Part shown: in pieces, positions 60,078 to 64,000 of the stretch | Layout: the number at the start of each line of letters is the position of its first letter | Position numbering within the stretch: the first letter of the stretch is position 1 | From: Polynucleobacter sp. UK-Mo-2m-Kol15 | GTDB lineage: Bacteria > Pseudomonadota > Gammaproteobacteria > Burkholderiales > Burkholderiaceae | Assembly (NCBI RefSeq): GCF_018881505.1 | Contig: NZ_JACVQC010000001.1 | Location: 727,927 to 791,926 of the forward strand | Direction of reading: 5' to 3' | DNA length: 64,000 nucleotides | Made by a program: the position numbers and the translations under genes | The notes under the pieces: generated by a model | What the model saw: only the letters and a program-made list of their open reading frames with translations | Told to the model about the DNA's origin: nothing | Database searches by the model: none

Positions 60078-60887
60078 ATGAAAACATATCAAATCACCTA
60101 TCAAGATGGACAGGTATCTTGGCGTGAGTTTGGATTGCCGAGATCAGGTTCATTGCCTTTAATCTTGTTGCATGGTGGGCATGGCAGCTGGGAGCATTGG
60201 ATCAACAATATTGAATCTTTATCTGAGCACTTTCAGATTCTTGTTCCAGATATGCCGGGATTTGGTGACTCATCCTTTTTTGGGGGTGATCTGCAATCGG
60301 GGATGTTAAGCCCACTACGATCTTCACTTGATGAGTTGCTTGGTGTCAATACTATAGTGAATATTGCTGGCTTTTCATTCGGAGGATTTGTTGCGGCTCA
60401 CTTGGTAAATCAACGAGATGGCATTAATCGAATTGCGCTCTTAGGAAGTGCTGGTCATGGTGGACCTAGACGCCCTCGGGGTGAGCTCTTGGCTTGGAGG
60501 GATTTGTATCAAAGTCAAAATTGGAGCGGTCTTAAAGAAGTCATGCGAGAGAATCTGTATCAGCACATGATTGGTGAATCTGATCGGATTGATGAATTAG
60601 CTATTCGAGTTCACCAAGATGCCTGCACTAGAACACGTTTTAGAAGTAGGCCGATTGCAAGACCTGGAGGACTAGCTGAGCAATTGGTCACTTATTTTGG
60701 TCCGACATTGCTTGTCTGGGGCGAGCATGATGTGACCTGTAATCCAGAGTATTTAATAGAAAAGCTTGTATATGGATACTCGAATAGGGCGAAGGTAGTA
60801 GTAAAAGATGCGGGCCATTGGGTCCAATATGAGAAGGCAGAGCAAGTAAATCAACTTCTCGTTGACTGGTTTAAAGAAGCTAATTAA
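60078..60887 (+). CDS. Alpha/beta hydrolase
   Basis: 269 residues. LLHGGHGSWEHW near 28-40 is the oxyanion loop; the triad is Ser in GFSFGG (about 102), Asp in GEHDVT (about 222) and His in AGHWVQYE (about 249). Resembles meta-cleavage product hydrolases and small thioesterases. As a member of a CoA pathway operon it may release a product acid from its CoA ester or cut a carbon-carbon bond. It starts 24 nt after the ligase stop and ends 2 nt before the FadJ-like gene. Confidence 0.87.
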   Translation: MKTYQITYQDGQVSWREFGLPRSGSLPLILLHGGHGSWEHWINNIESLSEHFQILVPDMPGFGDSSFFGGDLQSGMLSPLRSSLDELLGVNTIVNIAGFSFGGFVAAHLVNQRDGINRIALLGSAGHGGPRRPRGELLAWRDLYQSQNWSGLKEVMRENLYQHMIGESDRIDELAIRVHQDACTRTRFRSRPIARPGGLAEQLVTYFGPTLLVWGEHDVTCNPEYLIEKLVYGYSNRAKVVVKDAGHWVQYEKAEQVNQLLVDWFKEAN

Positions 60888-60889
60888 AG

Positions 60890-62938
60890 ATGAGCAAAAT
60901 CAAAATTCATCACGATGCTGATGTGATGGTTATTACAGTAGACAATCCACCAATCAATGCTGGATCGACTGAGGTACGCCAGGGTTTATTGGATGCGATC
61001 AATGCACTTGATGTAGATCGTAAGCTAACTGCAGCTGTCATTATTGGTGGTGGAACTACGTTTATAGCCGGATCGGATATCAAAGAGTTCTCGCAGCCCT
61101 TAATGGAGCCACATTTGCCTTTGGTGATTGCTGCAATTGAAAGCTGCTCAAAACCAGTGGTGTGTGCTTTGCATGGTGCCGCTTTAGGTGGAGGTTTCGA
61201 ATTAGCTTTGGGATGCGATGCCCGAATTGCATTGGAAGGGACTGTACTTGGCTTGCCTGAGGTCACTCTTGGGATTATTCCAGGTGCGGGTGGAACGCAG
61301 CGCTTACCAAGATTAATTGGCGTTGAAAAATCGATTGAACTCATTTGTACTGGGGCGCGTATTAAGGCCGATCTAGCTCTACAGCTTGGAATCGTGAGCC
61401 AGGTTGTAAAAACAGATTTACTGGCTAATGCACTTGTTCTTGCTAGATCTATGATTGGTACAAAAAATCGCATTCGGGATATTGCGACGCCAATATCTGC
61501 GCCTGAGGCGATTGCGAGTGCTTCGCAAAAAGCATTGAAGGCAGGTAAAAATCGCCCACAAGTGCAAAAGGCGATTGAGATGGTCTGTAACTCTTTAGTG
61601 TTACCAATTGATGAGGGTTTGTCTATTGAGCGCAATGTATTTCAGAGTTTACGAGTTTCGAGCGAGGCGAAAGCTTTAAGACATCAGTTTTTTTCTGAGC
61701 GCAAGCTTTTTAAAGCCTTGAGTGAAAGCGATACTAAAGCTATAGAACTAAGTCAAATTGCCGTCATTGGTGCCGGGACCATGGGATCTGGCATTGCGAT
61801 GGCTTGCTTAAATGCAGGTTATGCAGTCATTTTGCTTGATCAACACGAGGCAGCATTATCTAACGGCGTAAAGCGGGTTGAGCAATATTACGAGTCTCGT
61901 GTGCAGGGTGGCAAGATAAGTCCAGCCCAGATATGTGAATTGCTACAGCGCTTTTCACATGCTTCGAATTGGGAATTAATTGCTTCCGCGGACTTAATTA
62001 TTGAGGCGGTATTTGAGGATATTGAAGTTAAGCATGAGGTGTTTAAGAAGATCGATAGGTATGCCAAAGATGGCGCACTTTTGGCTTCTAATACCTCCTA
62101 CCTAGATATTGATGCAATTGCTGAAAAAACTAAAAATCCATCGCGCGTATTTGGCTTGCATTTTTTTAGTCCTGCTCAGATCATGAAGTTGATTGAGATT
62201 ATTCGATGCAAAAAAACATCCCCTGCTGCAATTGCTACTGGGCTAGGCTTTGCTAAACGTTTAGGAAAGATGCCGATCATCAGCGCGAATTCATTTGGCT
62301 TTATTGGCAATCGAATATATGCCGCTTATCGCCGGCAATGTGAATTTATGTTGGAGGAGGGTGCCTATCCTGAGCAGATAGATAAGGCACTTGAGGATTA
62401 CGGTTTTGCAATGGGCCCCTTCGCTGTTGCCGACTTATCTGGTCTCGATATTGCCTGGGGGATGCGTAAGAGTCTAGCCGCCAGCCGAAACCCTGCACAT
62501 CGATATGTTGGCATCCCCGATTCATTATGCTTAGCTGGCCGACTTGGCAGGAAAACTGGTGCCGGTTATTACCTCTATGCTGAGGGCTCAAATAGCAAGT
62601 CGATTGACCCAATAGTGAATGAAATGATTGATTCTGCTAGTAGGGCAAAAGGCCTTACTAGACGTAGCCTCAGTACAGACGAAATTGTGGAACGCGTTCT
62701 CTTAACAATGATCAATGAAACTGCGCACCTGTTATCAGAAAATGTAGTTACACAGGCCAGCGATTGTGATGTTGCCTTGGTAAATGGTTATGGTTTTCCT
62801 CGGTGGCAGGGTGGCCCCACGTTCATTGCTAGTGAAATGGGTCAAGAGAAATTGGATCAAGGCTTGCAGGAGCTGGCTTTAGCTAGCGGTCCAGGTTTTG
62901 TTATTGCCAATACAGATATGCTGTTTAAGAGTTTATAA
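60890..62938 (+). CDS. Bifunctional enoyl-CoA hydratase/3-hydroxyacyl-CoA dehydrogenase (FadJ/peroxisomal MFE-like)
   Basis: 682 residues. N-terminal crotonase domain (1-190): AGSDIKEF oxyanion loop, LGGGFELALGCDAR and LPEVTLGIIPGAGGTQRLPR with an intact catalytic Glu. Then the 3-hydroxyacyl-CoA dehydrogenase part from about 290: IAVIGAGTMGSGIAMACLNAGY, LIIEAVFEDIEVK, SNTSYLDID, FGLHFFSPAQIMKLIEI, and two C-terminal helical domains. It hydrates a 2-enoyl-CoA and oxidises the hydroxyacyl-CoA to a 3-ketoacyl-CoA, the substrate of the thiolase at 54018. Confidence 0.92.
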   Translation: MSKIKIHHDADVMVITVDNPPINAGSTEVRQGLLDAINALDVDRKLTAAVIIGGGTTFIAGSDIKEFSQPLMEPHLPLVIAAIESCSKPVVCALHGAALGGGFELALGCDARIALEGTVLGLPEVTLGIIPGAGGTQRLPRLIGVEKSIELICTGARIKADLALQLGIVSQVVKTDLLANALVLARSMIGTKNRIRDIATPISAPEAIASASQKALKAGKNRPQVQKAIEMVCNSLVLPIDEGLSIERNVFQSLRVSSEAKALRHQFFSERKLFKALSESDTKAIELSQIAVIGAGTMGSGIAMACLNAGYAVILLDQHEAALSNGVKRVEQYYESRVQGGKISPAQICELLQRFSHASNWELIASADLIIEAVFEDIEVKHEVFKKIDRYAKDGALLASNTSYLDIDAIAEKTKNPSRVFGLHFFSPAQIMKLIEIIRCKKTSPAAIATGLGFAKRLGKMPIISANSFGFIGNRIYAAYRRQCEFMLEEGAYPEQIDKALEDYGFAMGPFAVADLSGLDIAWGMRKSLAASRNPAHRYVGIPDSLCLAGRLGRKTGAGYYLYAEGSNSKSIDPIVNEMIDSASRAKGLTRRSLSTDEIVERVLLTMINETAHLLSENVVTQASDCDVALVNGYGFPRWQGGPTFIASEMGQEKLDQGLQELALASGPGFVIANTDMLFKSL

Positions 62939-62950
62939 GGTTAACAAATC

Positions 62951-63901
62951 ATGAAGATAGTAATTTCAGATGATTATCAAGATTGTGTGCGGCACCTAAA
63001 TTGTTTTAATAAGATTAAGCATCATGAAGTTCAAATTTTTAATGACACTGTTAGTGAATTGGATGCAAAAGTAGAGCGATTTAAAGATGCCGAAGTGATT
63101 GTTTTGACACGCGAAAGAACAGTGATCGACAGCGGTCTACTAGAGCGCCTCCCAAATCTAAAACTTATTTCTCAGACTGGAAAAATTGCCTCACACGTTG
63201 ATTTGACTGCTTGTAAGGAGCGGGGAATAGTGGTGATGGATGGCAGGGGCTCTGGCAGTGCTACTGCAGAATTGAATCTTTTGCTTATTCTGGCCTCCCT
63301 CCGCAATATTGTTCCAGAGGTGAATCGCCTTCAGTCCGGGAAATGGCAGGGAACAGTAGGTCGCCAGCTTTCTGGAAAAGTACTGGGTGTTTATGGTTTT
63401 GGCAGAATTGGTCAACAGATCTGTAAGCTTGGTCAAGCATTTGGGGCCCGTATTTTAGTGTGGGGTCGAGAGTCAAGTCTCATTAAGGCAAAAGAGATGG
63501 GGCTTGAGGTTGCTACCTCAAAAGAGAATTTCTTTTCAACAAGCGACATCATTTCTTTGCAGCTGAGATTGAATCCCGAAACTGCAGCAATGATTACTTC
63601 ATCTGACTTGGCTTTGATGAAATCAGATTCTCTTTTGGTTAACACCAGCCGGGCAGAGTTAATTGAACGGGGCGCTTTATATGCTGGACTTAAGCAGGGT
63701 CATCCAGGCTTTGCTGCAATTGATGTTTACGAAAGTGAGCCCGTTCTAAATGCGGCTGATCCACTGCTACAGTTGCCAAATTGTCTCTGCACTCCACATT
63801 TAGGTTTTGTAGAGATGGATAACTACGAGGCCTACTTTGGAGTAGCTTTTGACAATATCAATGCGTTTGTTGATGGAAATATGCAAAATCGTGTCATTTA
63901 A
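62951..63901 (+). CDS. D-2-hydroxyacid dehydrogenase family protein
   Basis: 316 residues. The NAD-binding fold has VYGFGRIGQQI (about 147-157), and the catalytic Arg (NTSRAEL), Glu (VYESEP) and His (TPHLGF) are all present. The family reduces 2-keto acids or oxidises D-2-hydroxy acids. In this CoA operon it could serve a 2-hydroxy/2-keto intermediate or recycle a cofactor. The N-terminal substrate domain starts MKIVISDDYQD, typical of this bacterial subgroup. Gap of 12 nt from the FadJ-like gene. Confidence 0.87.
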   Translation: MKIVISDDYQDCVRHLNCFNKIKHHEVQIFNDTVSELDAKVERFKDAEVIVLTRERTVIDSGLLERLPNLKLISQTGKIASHVDLTACKERGIVVMDGRGSGSATAELNLLLILASLRNIVPEVNRLQSGKWQGTVGRQLSGKVLGVYGFGRIGQQICKLGQAFGARILVWGRESSLIKAKEMGLEVATSKENFFSTSDIISLQLRLNPETAAMITSSDLALMKSDSLLVNTSRAELIERGALYAGLKQGHPGFAAIDVYESEPVLNAADPLLQLPNCLCTPHLGFVEMDNYEAYFGVAFDNINAFVDGNMQNRVI

Positions 63902-63920
63902 TTTTCTCTTAGGATAAATA

Positions 63921-64000
63921 ATGAATTTTGAGCTAACTAGTGAGCAGCAAGCGTTTGCTGATGCTGTCGGTAAATTTGCCCTCAATGAGCTGGCGCCTGG
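63921..64000 (+). CDS. Acyl-CoA dehydrogenase, N-terminal fragment at window end
   Basis: The first 26 codons are visible: MNFELTSEQQAFADAV at the start is the helical N-terminus typical of acyl-CoA dehydrogenases, with AGGAT as ribosome site 5 nt upstream. The rest lies beyond the window. It would supply the 2-enoyl-CoA for the FadJ-like enzyme. Confidence 0.75.
   Translation, partial: MNFELTSEQQAFADAVGKFALNELAP

Noticed and set aside
60910..61635. 241-codon antisense frame in the FadJ-like gene
   Set aside because: Same reason: the crotonase domain on the plus strand is unmistakable.
1..64000. CRISPR arrays, tRNA, rRNA, insertion sequences, phage genes
   Set aside because: Reading both strands showed no repeat-spacer pattern, cloverleaf, transposase or integrase.

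Overview
The window looks like chromosomal DNA of a moderately AT-rich betaproteobacterium of the Burkholderiales. Polynucleobacter is the best guess, because of the many Bug-type (TctC) solute receptors, the compact gene packing and the enzyme families; this is inference, since no rRNA, tRNA or housekeeping marker is present. No transposase, integrase, phage gene, tRNA or CRISPR array was seen. About 63 protein genes fill almost the whole window, nearly all for uptake and breakdown of small organic (probably aromatic, heterocyclic and branched) acids.

Layout. (1) 1-8.4 kb: amidase (cut by the window edge), NodB-fold deacetylase, FAD hydroxylase plus VOC protein, two 3-hydroxyisobutyrate-dehydrogenase-like enzymes, a Bug receptor and an ACMSD-like amidohydrolase. 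(2) 8.5-10.8 kb: DHA2-type MFS pump and an orphan ModA-like binding protein. (3) 10.8-18.5 kb: a module with its own TetR regulator: PcaD-like hydrolase, three Gfo/Idh/MocA oxidoreductases, flavin reductase plus LLM monooxygenase, and a secreted protein of unknown family. Two promoters here share TGATCA-rich operator repeats. (4) 18.6-26.1 kb, minus strand: three Bug receptors, a Gfo/Idh oxidoreductase, a muconate-cycloisomerase-like enzyme, a dehydrogenase and a DctP-like protein without signal peptide, divergent from a LysR regulator. (5) 27.2-46.7 kb, mostly plus strand: cyclase-family hydrolase, TetR, BKACE enzyme, two cupins, D-tartrate-dehydratase-like enolase, intradiol dioxygenase, SDR, MDR, FAH-family enzyme, TauD-type dioxygenase, a second enolase-superfamily enzyme, a four-domain rhodanese protein, an AbrB-family membrane protein and six Bug receptors. 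(6) 46.8-64 kb: two CoA-transferase/HMG-CoA-lyase pairs, two IclR regulators, an MFS exporter, a 3-oxoadipyl-CoA thiolase, and a beta-oxidation-like operon (Bug, PaaG-like isomerase, ADP-forming acyl-CoA ligase, hydrolase, FadJ-like fusion, 2-hydroxyacid dehydrogenase, acyl-CoA dehydrogenase).

Together the genes suggest that periplasmic receptors catch many different carboxylates, soluble enzymes hydroxylate, cleave and dehydrate them, and CoA transferases, lyases and thiolase feed acetyl-CoA, pyruvate or succinyl-CoA to central metabolism. Eleven Bug receptors occur with no TctA/TctB membrane partner, so they must rely on permeases encoded elsewhere or serve as sensors.

The most unusual points are a Bug gene followed in the same frame, across one TAA, by a DctP-like gene with no signal peptide; the operator repeats of the TetR module; the unknown secreted protein beside the flavin monooxygenase; and the rhodanese protein in which only one of four domains keeps the catalytic cysteine.
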